From: a virus
Length of the DNA: 42,097 bases
Virus record (IMG/VR): IMGVR_UViG_3300047483_000436
Span: 1-42,097 of that record
Strand: one strand, 5' to 3'
The notes beneath the pieces are model-generated. The model was not told the origin of the DNA, made no database searches, and worked only from the letters and a program-made list of their open reading frames with translations. Both the position numbers and the translations under genes were made by a program. Positions 31,698 to 39,750 of the stretch are shown here, in pieces. Numbering within the stretch: the stretch's first letter is position 1; the number at the start of each line of letters is the position of its first letter.

Positions 31698-32960
31698 TTA
31701 ATACGTTATTTTAATATTAAACTTATCCACTGCATTGGTTCTAAACCAACGAGTTCCATTACCAACATTAATTGCGTATGCGTAATCAGATTTTCTAACC
31801 GTTCCGTTTGAATCACCTTCACCAACTGCCATAGATAGAATTATTTTAAGAGCAGAGTTAACATCTGATGCAGTGTAAACACATTTCATTTGTTTTCCAG
31901 TCTCAACCATTAATTCTTTCCACGCCGATTCATCTGATTTTTTCTCATTATCAAAAACTTTATTTATACTTTGGAATGCGGCTCTATCGTTTTCTCTTTG
32001 TATAATCGTTGCCCAATACTTACCTTCTGCCGAATAATTTTTACCCAATACATCTCCTAGCGTTTTACCTAAGTAAGACCCCGCAACTGCTGCTCCTGCA
32101 ATAGCACCACCGGTTAATAAAGCACCAACTCCTAATGCTGCGATACCACCTGTCAATACCGTTAATGCAACACCAGCAATTCCACCTAAGACAAGTCCCA
32201 ATGTTCCACCAAATGGTTTATATAATGTTCTACCGGGTGGAGTTGGGATATTTGCCATTATCCTAACTAATTCTTCTACTGGATTTAATTGTGTTTGTGA
32301 TGGTTTATCAATACTAACCACTACTTCTTTTGGTAGGGTTAAATCATATTTCTCTATGAGAATATCTGCACCATATCCTTCTGGATCTGGATTACCATTT
32401 ATCATAGCATCATATTCATCTTTAGCACCCAAAGCATAATCTCCTGCTGGATTGTGAAAGATTCTCCATCTACCCAAATCGGTAACGGGTCTAAGTTCAA
32501 TATCATTCGCATCTTTAGACACTAACCAATCGATATGTTTACAAATTCGTTCTTCAGTATCAATCGATTCAATTACTTCAACTTCACAATATGCTTCGGT
32601 AATTCTAAATTTATTTTTGGTTTTATATTTTTCTAAAAAATTATAATCCAATTTAACCATTGGCACTGTTATCATATTGAAGAACGGATTCGTTTCTTCA
32701 TACGCAGTTTTTAAGGTATCGTAAAATGGTTGTGAGGTATAAAAACGACCAGGATTTAATTCTACTATAAATTCAAAAGTAGTTCCTAATATTGGGGTAA
32801 TGTTTTTATAATCGGTAATTGGGTAATCTGCAAAGTTTTTTGAGTATTTACCCAATAATCTAAATGAAGTTTGAGTTTTTTCAGTCAATGCAGATTTACG
32901 CATACCCAACTCATCCGCTGGATATCGATTTGTTATCTTATCTAATGACTTATATTCCAT
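31698..32960 (-). CDS. Large unknown protein with glycine-rich hydrophobic segment
   Basis: 420 aa. Residues 1-230 are mixed alpha/beta with no motif I know. About 245-303 is a Gly/Ala-rich hydrophobic hairpin (LGGIAGVALTVLTGGIAALG...GGAIAGAAVAGSYLG) like glycine-zipper membrane segments. The C-terminal 110 residues are soluble. It may be a virion or DNA-ejection protein, or a membrane-active factor; only the zipper suggests this. A hairpin with a U-tract lies in its leader. Confidence 0.6.
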   Translation of the reverse strand: MEYKSLDKITNRYPADELGMRKSALTEKTQTSFRLLGKYSKNFADYPITDYKNITPILGTTFEFIVELNPGRFYTSQPFYDTLKTAYEETNPFFNMITVPMVKLDYNFLEKYKTKNKFRITEAYCEVEVIESIDTEERICKHIDWLVSKDANDIELRPVTDLGRWRIFHNPAGDYALGAKDEYDAMINGNPDPEGYGADILIEKYDLTLPKEVVVSIDKPSQTQLNPVEELVRIMANIPTPPGRTLYKPFGGTLGLVLGGIAGVALTVLTGGIAALGVGALLTGGAIAGAAVAGSYLGKTLGDVLGKNYSAEGKYWATIIQRENDRAAFQSINKVFDNEKKSDESAWKELMVETGKQMKCVYTASDVNSALKIILSMAVGEGDSNGTVRKSDYAYAINVGNGTRWFRTNAVDKFNIKITY

Positions 32961-32970
32961 ACCTATAAAT

Positions 32971-32995
32971 ATAAAAAAGTGGATTTATTAATCCC
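32971..32995 (-). terminator. Weak terminator after the 54-aa gene
   Basis: Minus strand GGATT, 4-nt loop, AATCC, then ACTTTTTTAT. Only a 5-bp stem, so it may be leaky. A TATAAATA (complement 32997-33004) sits just upstream of it. Confidence 0.4.
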
Positions 32996-33005
32996 ATATT
33001 TATAT

Positions 33006-33170
33006 TTATTTAACCCATTCCTCATATGCAAGTTGATACGATTCAACTGGTGCATATCCTTCTTCTAATAATCTTTTAGCATACATCTCAACTTCTCCTT
33101 TCAATCCTACCGAATTTGCTTCGGTTAATATCAATTCGATTTCAATATATTCTTCTAATGAAAATATCAT
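33006..33170 (-). CDS. Small helical protein (54 aa)
   Basis: ATG 33170 to TAA 33006 encodes 54 residues starting MIFSLEEYIEIELILTEANS and ending in a Tyr/Glu-rich helix. It starts 3 nt after the dCMP deaminase stop, which supports it as a gene. Function unknown. Confidence 0.6.
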   Translation of the reverse strand: MIFSLEEYIEIELILTEANSVGLKGEVEMYAKRLLEEGYAPVESYQLAYEEWVK

Positions 33171-33173
33171 AAT

Positions 33174-33629
33174 TTATTTGTTTATCTCATCATAGAAACA
33201 AATTTTAACATCTGCTTCTAATAACATTTCTTTACTACGTTTAAAAGATTCTACATAAGATGTAGATTTATCATCGGTATCAATTCTATCACAATAGATA
33301 GTAGTTATACCCGCGTTAATTATACCTCTTGCACAATCTGCACATGGAAACCAATGACTTAGATACATCGTTGTTCCTTTAGTAGAAACTCCAATTCGTG
33401 CTGCGTTATAAATTGCATTACGTTCTGCGTGTTCAAACCAAAAATACTTTTCAGGTCTTTCTTGTCTTTCTAAGTTAGTATCATCAATTCCTCTTGGAAA
33501 TGAGTTATAACCCGTTGAAACAATTTCATTATCATTACCAACAATTATTGCACCAATTTGAGTTTTTGAATCTTTCGATTTTAACTTTACATTATTTGCA
33601 AGATTTCTAAAATAATCTACCCAATTCAT
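33174..33629 (-). CDS. dCMP deaminase
   Basis: 151 aa. Zinc motif HAE (67-69) and PCADC (95-99) with the STGYNSFPRGIDD loop of dCMP deaminases. Makes dUMP from dCMP, the precursor of dTMP made by the thymidylate synthase in this window. Phage forms are usually regulated by dCTP/dTTP. Cytoplasmic. Confidence 0.93.
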   Translation of the reverse strand: MNWVDYFRNLANNVKLKSKDSKTQIGAIIVGNDNEIVSTGYNSFPRGIDDTNLERQERPEKYFWFEHAERNAIYNAARIGVSTKGTTMYLSHWFPCADCARGIINAGITTIYCDRIDTDDKSTSYVESFKRSKEMLLEADVKICFYDEINK

Positions 33630-33632
33630 ATA

Positions 33633-33851
33633 TTATTCATCATTTAGTGTTTCTTCGATTATTTCAGCTTCTGCTATTTTATTACAAAACATATAAATAC
33701 CTTCGTGTCCTACTTTAAAGGCAGTATCACAATTTAACCATTCTTTAATATGGGTTACATTGGTTACTCGTTCAATTGGGTAATCTGCAATGATTTCATA
33801 TAAACTACCATTGATTTCACGTAATGGTCTTCTATTAAATGGATATCTCAT
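33633..33851 (-). CDS. Unknown small protein
   Basis: 72 aa, soluble, no family recognised. Lies 3 nt from the dCMP deaminase start and 2 nt from the membrane protein before it, so co-transcribed with them. Confidence 0.6.
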   Translation of the reverse strand: MRYPFNRRPLREINGSLYEIIADYPIERVTNVTHIKEWLNCDTAFKVGHEGIYMFCNKIAEAEIIEETLNDE

Positions 33852-33853
33852 TT

Positions 33854-34048
33854 TTACTCTTCATCATTTGGTTCATTATACGAATCGATACCTGATTTCA
33901 TTGTTATTCCTAACATCACCAATCCCCATGATTCTAACCAAGTAAAATGATTATATGGAAAGTATGTAACACCTACCGAATAAATTATTGTTGCAATAAA
34001 AGCAAACAACCCAACTCCAATACACCAATTAAACATTTCTTGTTTCAT
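33854..34048 (-). CDS. Small two-TM membrane protein
   Basis: 64 aa with two hydrophobic helices (about 8-26 and 36-50) joined by a short Tyr/Pro-rich loop, and an acidic tail. Function unknown; phage two-TM peptides often act on membranes or lysis. Confidence 0.6.
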   Translation of the reverse strand: MKQEMFNWCIGVGLFAFIATIIYSVGVTYFPYNHFTWLESWGLVMLGITMKSGIDSYNEPNDEE

Positions 34049-34058
34049 AATTTTATTT

Positions 34059-34625
34059 TTATTGTTTGTAGTTTTCTGGGTTCTGTTTCATATCTTCAAT
34101 CATATCGGTATGACACTGGAAATGCATTCCTAAAATGGAACGGAGTTCTTCAAAATATTGATCTCTAACTTCATCATCTTCCCAAATTTGATCAACTTCA
34201 TATTCACCCATATCAATACCTTCGTTATCATCATATTCTTCTGATGTATAATATACTCCAGCAAAGTTATATGCTTCATCTTCGTAAGTATTATGAACCA
34301 CTACATCGGATTTTATAGTTCGTAGATTTCGTGCTAATTTACCTACCCACTCATTTACAGCATCCCATGCAGATGTAATTTGAATAGTGATATCTTCAAT
34401 ATCATCATCTTCAATATGACCATATAACCACTTAGCACCACAATTATCTAAATACCATTCTCTATCATATTCCAACGGAGTTTCATCTCCATATACTCTT
34501 TGAGCAAGGTCTTCCGTTTGAACATCGTATCGTCCTTCTTCCTTTTCGAAAATTCGTTTTACTTCATTTAAAACGTTTTCATCTGCATTTAAAATATGGA
34601 TGAAATTTTCTACATGATTTGCCAT
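34059..34625 (-). CDS. Unknown acidic protein, DUF1281/Api92-like pattern
   Basis: 188 aa, very acidic in the C-terminal half. The start (MANHVENFIHIL), NCGAKWLYGH and ITSAWDAVNEW resemble the YubB/Api92 ferredoxin-fold proteins of plasmids and phages (CxN...GTKWD...W), but with changed key residues, so the link is weak. Follows the SWIM gene. Confidence 0.5.
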   Translation of the reverse strand: MANHVENFIHILNADENVLNEVKRIFEKEEGRYDVQTEDLAQRVYGDETPLEYDREWYLDNCGAKWLYGHIEDDDIEDITIQITSAWDAVNEWVGKLARNLRTIKSDVVVHNTYEDEAYNFAGVYYTSEEYDDNEGIDMGEYEVDQIWEDDEVRDQYFEELRSILGMHFQCHTDMIEDMKQNPENYKQ

Positions 34626-34637
34626 AACTTTTTTGTA

Positions 34638-34820
34638 TTATAATGAGTGACCTAATTTTTTATTTATTGAAACCATATGTTTACAAGGTGTAAATCTACG
34701 GAAACTTCTTGCTTCACAACTACAATTTGTGATTTTCCAATCGGTGACGGTTACGTCGTAGTATTTTAACTTACCTGTCTTTTTGTCACGCGAACCCATT
34801 TCTCTGTATTTCCAAGTCAT
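34638..34820 (-). CDS. 60-aa SWIM zinc-finger peptide
   Basis: 60 aa. CSCEARSFRRFTPCKHM supplies the CxCx(n)CxH ligands of a SWIM zinc finger, with a short beta lead-in. SWIM modules usually sit in larger proteins and bind DNA or proteins; here it stands alone. Its own Bacteroidota-type promoter suggests early expression, perhaps to bind a host factor. Confidence 0.7.
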   Translation of the reverse strand: MTWKYREMGSRDKKTGKLKYYDVTVTDWKITNCSCEARSFRRFTPCKHMVSINKKLGHSL

Positions 34821-34847
34821 ATCTTTTATGTTTTAAATCTTATACTA

Positions 34848-34879
34848 CAAATATACAAAAAAGATTTGACATATCCAAA
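34848..34879 (-). promoter_or_regulatory. Bacteroidota-type promoter for the SWIM gene
   Basis: Minus strand TTTGG (complement 34875-34879), 20-nt spacing, -7 box TATATTTG (complement 34848-34855) preceded by TTG. Confidence 0.87.
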
Positions 34880-35221
34880 TTATTTCCAAAAAATTTGAAT
34901 ACATAAAATAGTGCATGCTAATATTAAACAAACTAATGTTTTAATTGTGATGGGTTCTTTGAACAAAATCATACTCATAGTTACGAATATAATAATACCG
35001 ATTCCAAACCCGATAAGACGCGATGGCCATAATTGACCATCAAATGCTTGAACAAAATTATCTACTGATTTAACATAAAACCAAGTAGATGGTATTGCAG
35101 TTAATAAAAGAATGATTGGATATTTTTCATACCAACCATATTTCACATTACCTTGCATTTGAAGGAAAGACATTATCTGTCCTAATGTGGCGAAAATAAT
35201 ACCTATTAGTAATTTACTCAT
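34880..35221 (-). CDS. Four-TM membrane protein, small transporter-like
   Basis: 113 aa with four membrane helices (about 3-18, 34-52, 68-84, 92-110). FKEPITIKTLVCLILACT near the end recalls EamA/SMR-type small drug or metabolite transporters, which act as dimers. One-nucleotide overlap with the gene upstream. Weak family call; membrane location is clear. Confidence 0.6.
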   Translation of the reverse strand: MSKLLIGIIFATLGQIMSFLQMQGNVKYGWYEKYPIILLLTAIPSTWFYVKSVDNFVQAFDGQLWPSRLIGFGIGIIIFVTMSMILFKEPITIKTLVCLILACTILCIQIFWK

Positions 35222-35466
35222 TAGTTCATATTATACCACGCGAATACTTTTTCATGTAGATTCAGACCGGGGTATTTGGTATCCCATTTCAAATCTAAAA
35301 GCGTGTTTTGGATTAATTCTTCAAAGGACATTGTTGTCACTCCAAATTGTTCGGTGATTACTTTATAAGATTCAATTAAAATATTTCGTTGAATTTCATC
35401 AACTTTCATATTTAATTTATCAGCCCAATGCTGAATTATAATATCATACTCAAAATCATACATCAT
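35221..35466 (-). CDS. Unknown small protein
   Basis: 81 aa, helical, no family. ATGA overlap with the next upstream gene and TAATG overlap with the membrane protein below; a coupled run. Confidence 0.6.
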   Translation of the reverse strand: MMYDFEYDIIIQHWADKLNMKVDEIQRNILIESYKVITEQFGVTTMSFEELIQNTLLDLKWDTKYPGLNLHEKVFAWYNMN

Positions 35467-35696
35467 ATAAATTTTTTAAATGGGTGTAATTCTTTTTGTT
35501 TTCTTTCAAATCTTTCAACCATTTCTGACATAGTATCATGCTTTAACCAATTACTATCCCATTCGATTGATTCTAAATATAGTTTCCAATCTCTATTATA
35601 AATTCCATGAAACGTATTTACCATTATTTCAAATGGGGATTTAGAATTTTTATAATATAAATCTTGTTCTAAATCATACGGATCATCATAATCCAT
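35463..35696 (-). CDS. Unknown small protein
   Basis: 77 aa, rich in Tyr, Trp and Asp, no family recognised. Overlaps both neighbours (11 nt upstream, 4 nt downstream). Confidence 0.6.
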   Translation of the reverse strand: MDYDDPYDLEQDLYYKNSKSPFEIMVNTFHGIYNRDWKLYLESIEWDSNWLKHDTMSEMVERFERKQKELHPFKKFI

Positions 35697-35946
35697 CTAC
35701 CTCTACTTTAGTGCTTGGAACTTTTATCTTAGTTACAGATTCATCACCTTTAAATATTAAATATGATTGTTCGTGCATTAAACAAGCTGTTTTATCATTA
35801 TCATCGATATGAACTGATACAATCCCAACTTCATTTGCATAAAGATTATCACCATCACCATCATAATATTCTCTATGAGTTAGTTGATACTCATCAAACT
35901 CAACGGGTAATGAGTTTATCCATTTTCTAAATTCTTTTATATTCAT
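35686..35946 (-). CDS. Unknown small beta-rich protein
   Basis: 86 aa. The pattern (REYYDGDGDNLYANEVGIVSV) could hold a single calcium-type loop DGDGD, but no known domain. 4-nt ATGA overlap with the gene upstream. Confidence 0.6.
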   Translation of the reverse strand: MNIKEFRKWINSLPVEFDEYQLTHREYYDGDGDNLYANEVGIVSVHIDDNDKTACLMHEQSYLIFKGDESVTKIKVPSTKVEVDGL

Positions 35947-36392
35947 ATTTTTTTATTTAAAGTTTCAATAAATCCTTCCATAAATTTCTTCAATTGTTCG
36001 TTTGGTTCTTTACCATTTTCCATTTCAGAAATTTCTCGTTGGAAGCGTTCACCTACCCTTTCAAACTTTTCACCTTTAACATCTTCAAAGAAATCAACTA
36101 CATTTTGTGGTGCTTTGAATTCAATATAAGCGTAGGTAGAATCATAATCATCATCGTAATCAGTTAGATATAGTGGATGTTGTTCCAATGCTTCAAATAC
36201 ATCCTCATAATCTTCTCGATTACCACCACCATTACGGGTATATAGGATTACCTTTGGTTCACTACCTTCTTCGTTTTCAAAGTAAATATCCCTAAATCTA
36301 CCGGTTGGATATTTTTCAGTTTCCAATTCTAACGCCCCGATTAAAAATCCACTTGCTGGATTTGTTCCAAATAACATATTATATAAACTCAT
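35943..36392 (-). CDS. Unknown phage protein
   Basis: 149 aa, acidic, with a central VILYTRNGGGNREDYEDV and a YIEFKAPQNVVDFF motif of a kind seen in many small phage proteins of unknown role. No catalytic motif. Confidence 0.65.
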   Translation of the reverse strand: MSLYNMLFGTNPASGFLIGALELETEKYPTGRFRDIYFENEEGSEPKVILYTRNGGGNREDYEDVFEALEQHPLYLTDYDDDYDSTYAYIEFKAPQNVVDFFEDVKGEKFERVGERFQREISEMENGKEPNEQLKKFMEGFIETLNKKI

Positions 36393-36421
36393 AGTTTTAA
36401 ATTTTAAATTTTTAATTAATT

Positions 36422-36712
36422 TTACAAATATTCAGGTCCTGTCCATTTATATCTTGCAGTTCCATCAAAGATATTTCCTCTACTATGTTTGGCTGGAGCT
36501 CTCCAACTTGCAGGTTTCATTAAATCACCTTTCTTAACTGGGAATCCTTGAAACTCACCATCATACATACAAACAAATCCCCAAACCATATTTCCGTTTT
36601 GTATTTTAATGAATTTAGAACCTTTCTTAGCAACTAAAGGTGACCAACTATATACAACGCCTTCAAATTCTCCATTAACTTTGTCTAACCAAATTTCAAA
36701 TTGAGTTTTCAT
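36422..36712 (-). CDS. Unknown small protein
   Basis: 96 aa, mostly beta, Trp-rich, ending WTGPEYL. First gene after a Bacteroidota-type promoter carrying the 20-nt leader, so probably early. No family recognised. Confidence 0.65.
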   Translation of the reverse strand: MKTQFEIWLDKVNGEFEGVVYSWSPLVAKKGSKFIKIQNGNMVWGFVCMYDGEFQGFPVKKGDLMKPASWRAPAKHSRGNIFDGTARYKWTGPEYL

Positions 36713-36729
36713 ATATTTTATATTTTATC

Positions 36730-36749
36730 GTTTATCTCTTATTACTTAG
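36730..36749 (-). promoter_or_regulatory. Conserved 5' leader element, copy 2
   Basis: Identical over 20 nt to 29019-29038 and in the same place relative to a promoter. Confidence 0.6.
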
Positions 36750-36781
36750 CTAATATACAACACTTTTTTCAATTTTCCAAA
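36750..36781 (-). promoter_or_regulatory. Bacteroidota-type promoter
   Basis: Minus strand TTTGG (complement 36777-36781), 20-nt spacing, -7 box TATATTAG (complement 36750-36757) preceded by TTG. It sits about 23 nt after a terminator. Confidence 0.87.
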
Positions 36782-36803
36782 CATTTTTTCACTTATTTTT
36801 GGA

Positions 36804-36835
36804 TAAAAAATAAACCCATTGAGTTTCAATGGGTT
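36804..36835 (-). terminator. Terminator after the radical SAM gene
   Basis: Minus strand AACCCATTGA, 3-nt loop, TCAATGGGTT (10-bp stem), then TATTTTTTATCC. Confidence 0.9.
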
Positions 36836-36846
36836 ATATCTTACAT

Positions 36847-38616
36847 TTATATTAATTTACGAATGGGTTCGGTATCGTTGGATTTGTTGAAAAATTTACT
36901 TATCATCTCTGGTCTTTTACAATCATCAATATTGTAAATATCACCAGTTTCAGTATATTTTTGATCTTTTAAATCATAATATAGTCCTCTATTATAAACA
37001 GAATGTGGTATTCCAATTTCTTTAAATACTGCTTCAATTCTATTAATTCTATCCAATCGTTCTTCGGCAGTATTATAATTTGTATTAAAATTAACCGTAT
37101 TATGGTATTGTAAATAATTTCCTTCCTCTACCCATTTGTTTCGTAGAGTAGCATGAATAAGAAACCCAGAGCATGTTAGTATTGATGACATACAATCTTG
37201 ATACTCTTTTACAAAATCAACTGTCTTTTGAAAATCTTCTTCAGTTTCGTTTAAATAACCAATAATTAATTGCATTGCAAAATTCATTGGTTGTTCGTTT
37301 TCTTTATTAATGATTCTAACATTTTCAAAAATTTCTCTAACACCATCCATTTTAGGATATTTCTTCATATGTCTTAAAACTGGTTCTGATGCAGATTCAA
37401 ATCCGGTAATCATCGCTACTAATCCAGCTTTTCTATATAATCGCATCGTTTCCAAATCACGCATTGGAGTTTGTAATCTGACGTTTCCACCAAAGGTAAT
37501 ACCATATCTATCTGGATATTGACCGGTTAACATATCTGCCCAACCTTTTTCAATAATAGTTTCGCAGAATTTTTTCAACCATCTTGGATCACCATTAATA
37601 ATACTATCGTGACAGAAGAAGTGGTAACGACCTTTATTAATCCAATGTTCCATTTCTTCGATGACAGTTTCCAATTTACGATAACGGAATACTGGAATAA
37701 ATTCAGGTACTGAGCAGAATGTGCATCTATAAGGACATCCCCTACTTAATACAAGTGGAACATTATATTGATATGTAGTCTTATAATAATAATTATCTTC
37801 CAATGAAGTATAATCTGGAAATGGTAAAATATCCATATCAACACTTTCACGTACCAGATTATGAACCAACTTACCTTGTGAATTTCTCCAGATAATCCCC
37901 TTTATTGTTTTTAAGGATTCTTCAGACATATCGGATTTCAATATTTCAACAAAAGTAATCTCACCATCACCTTTTACAAAAATATCAATAAACTTATATT
38001 TTTCAGTTGTATATTCTTTGTTAGGTAAAACTCCAAAATCTAAAACCTCAATGCCATTACCACCCATCAAAATTTTAATATGAGGATATCGTTCTTTAAC
38101 TTTTCTAGCAATTGCAAGAGATGCATCGATGTTCCCATCAATAATACTTAATCCAAAAAATGCAGGATTTGTTTTTTCGATATATTTGAAGACAAACCCT
38201 TCAATCATATCGTTCATTTCTTTGAACTCATATAAACGTTCATATTGACCCTGCATTGCATAGGTGTTGAACATATTGAAGAATTCTGATTGTTTATCGG
38301 GCGGGTGTAAATAAAAGTAATCGATTACTGGATCTATAATTGCAACATTCAAATCTGAATGGAATTTATCAATATACGATTTCAACGCAACAATACCGGC
38401 ATAATAACCAGATTCATTGATGTTTGGTGCTTGCATTAATAAACAATCTTGCTCACCCAATGAATCGTATTGAAAGGTGTGAGTTATTTCTTGAGTATTA
38501 TTTAAAACATGGGAATGCTTTAGGTAATTAGTTAAATCAATTTTAACATCAACCAATGGAACATCACTTTCTATTTGTTGAAGAATTCGTTTTTCTACTT
38601 TTGAAATATCATCCAT
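36847..38616 (-). CDS. Radical SAM protein with B12-binding-type N-terminal domain
   Basis: 589 aa. Residues 60-260 look like a Rossmann-type B12-binding domain (VAIIDPVID, FFGLSIIDG, HIKILMGGNGIEV, FVKGDGEITF) but without a clear DxHxxG, so cobalamin may be bound base-off or not at all. The radical SAM core holds SRGCPYRCTFC with Cys294, Cys298 and Cys301 for the 4Fe-4S cluster, then MITGFESASEPVLRHMKK and FAMQLIIGYLNETEEDF. Such B12-type enzymes methylate unreactive carbons or build thioethers and rings on lipids, antibiotics or peptides. It forms a unit of its own, closed by a terminator. It ends PIRKLI. Confidence 0.85.
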   Translation of the reverse strand: MDDISKVEKRILQQIESDVPLVDVKIDLTNYLKHSHVLNNTQEITHTFQYDSLGEQDCLLMQAPNINESGYYAGIVALKSYIDKFHSDLNVAIIDPVIDYFYLHPPDKQSEFFNMFNTYAMQGQYERLYEFKEMNDMIEGFVFKYIEKTNPAFFGLSIIDGNIDASLAIARKVKERYPHIKILMGGNGIEVLDFGVLPNKEYTTEKYKFIDIFVKGDGEITFVEILKSDMSEESLKTIKGIIWRNSQGKLVHNLVRESVDMDILPFPDYTSLEDNYYYKTTYQYNVPLVLSRGCPYRCTFCSVPEFIPVFRYRKLETVIEEMEHWINKGRYHFFCHDSIINGDPRWLKKFCETIIEKGWADMLTGQYPDRYGITFGGNVRLQTPMRDLETMRLYRKAGLVAMITGFESASEPVLRHMKKYPKMDGVREIFENVRIINKENEQPMNFAMQLIIGYLNETEEDFQKTVDFVKEYQDCMSSILTCSGFLIHATLRNKWVEEGNYLQYHNTVNFNTNYNTAEERLDRINRIEAVFKEIGIPHSVYNRGLYYDLKDQKYTETGDIYNIDDCKRPEMISKFFNKSNDTEPIRKLI

Positions 38617-38709
38617 TTATTATTTTTTTAAAATCGCTATAGTTATATAAGCTATATATGGGGGAGGGGGGAAAAGTAAAAAGAAACTGAACAACCCTTA
38701 ACTGATAAG
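38617..38709. other. Intergenic region with a G-rich tract
   Basis: 93 nt without a gene. It holds GGGGGAGGGGGG (38660-38671, plus strand) in a genome of about 30% GC, and an AT-rich imperfect repeat (GCTATA...) next to the radical SAM start. No promoter of the common type was found. Confidence 0.5.
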
Positions 38710-38964
38710 CTAATAAGCTTTCCACTTACCACCATTCCGAATCCATTCACTTCTTAAGGTCATTAATAAATCCTGATCTTCACCGCCTTCTCTATACCAA
38801 CCTTTGTCTAAAATTTTAGTTAAGAATATTCTAGCTTCTGTGATTACATTTAATTGTTTAGCAGGAATTCCTCTTTCCATCATTGCATCTCGCAACCATT
38901 CATCAATCAAATTAATCAGATTAATTTGTTGTTTATCAAACTCTATTACTTTACCTTTATTCAT
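38710..38964 (-). CDS. Unknown small protein
   Basis: 84 aa from MNKGKVIEFDKQQ. The longer frame to 39039 lies inside the upstream membrane-protein gene and adds an unlikely Cys-rich start, so the inner Met is chosen. Helical; no family recognised. Confidence 0.6.
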   Translation of the reverse strand: MNKGKVIEFDKQQINLINLIDEWLRDAMMERGIPAKQLNVITEARIFLTKILDKGWYREGGEDQDLLMTLRSEWIRNGGKWKAY

Positions 38965-38984
38965 TCTTTTAAGCGGGCAAGGTT

Positions 38985-39245
38985 TTAATGAATCGGTGAA
39001 GATGAGTTCCACATCCCTACAACACCTACGATTAACCAAAACGTATTTAACATTATATAAGCACGATTATCACGTTCCCATGCACAATAGGTTAGAATTA
39101 CGGCATCGATAGTATTAATAACCCACATTGTTAATAGGGGAGTTTCTTTACCTAAAATTGCTAACATTCCAAATGAGAATATCCTCATGGCTACACCGAA
39201 TCCTTCTAAGAATTCAATCCATTTTTCATTTTGTATGAGTTTCAT
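38985..39245 (-). CDS. Small membrane protein
   Basis: 86 aa with two to three hydrophobic segments (about 18-33, 38-56, 64-80). Function unknown. Follows the zinc protein by 4 nt. Confidence 0.6.
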   Translation of the reverse strand: MKLIQNEKWIEFLEGFGVAMRIFSFGMLAILGKETPLLTMWVINTIDAVILTYCAWERDNRAYIMLNTFWLIVGVVGMWNSSSPIH

Positions 39246-39249
39246 AGTA

Positions 39250-39510
39250 TTACCACTTACCTAATGGACATTCAGAATTTCGAGCTAAGGTTTTAGCTGC
39301 GATATTACATCCACATCCGTAAGTTCGTTTGCCGGTTTTGATATGATACCCATATTTTTCAGTATCACATGAATTTGAAGTTCTTAAATCACAATTATCA
39401 CAATGTAAAAGACGAGATGTTGATTTAGCTTTAGTATCACTATCGAGTATATCGAAATGATCCCTAACTACATTACCCCATCCTTGTAATATGTTAATTA
39501 TCTGACTCAT
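39250..39510 (-). CDS. Small zinc-ribbon-like protein
   Basis: 86 aa. CDNCDLRTSNSC (37-48), GCGCNI (66-71) and ECPLGKW at the end give paired Cys of a small zinc fold. It has the same plan as the 95-aa cassette protein at 20378-20665 but lacks the TII tail. Role unknown. Confidence 0.65.
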   Translation of the reverse strand: MSQIINILQGWGNVVRDHFDILDSDTKAKSTSRLLHCDNCDLRTSNSCDTEKYGYHIKTGKRTYGCGCNIAAKTLARNSECPLGKW

Positions 39511-39513
39511 TTA

Positions 39514-39723
39514 TTAATTGTGGGAATCATCCATTTTTTGTTGAAGTTTTTGAATTTTCAATTTAGTGGATTGTGTGGTAGGAAGTTTTTTTAATTCAAT
39601 AATTTGTTCAATAACATTTTGCATATCAACTGCCAATATTGTTTTTTTCCATTCATCAAAATTTAATTTCGAATTTGGATTATCATATTGATATTGTCTA
39701 AATTGGGTTTCTAATGTTGCCAT
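39514..39723 (-). CDS. Unknown small coiled-coil protein
   Basis: 69 aa, Gln/Lys-rich, helical, probably a short coiled coil. First gene after the tRNA pair. No family recognised. Confidence 0.6.
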   Translation of the reverse strand: MATLETQFRQYQYDNPNSKLNFDEWKKTILAVDMQNVIEQIIELKKLPTTQSTKLKIQKLQQKMDDSHN

Positions 39724-39750
39724 TATGTGTTAAGTATTAAATTAATAATG

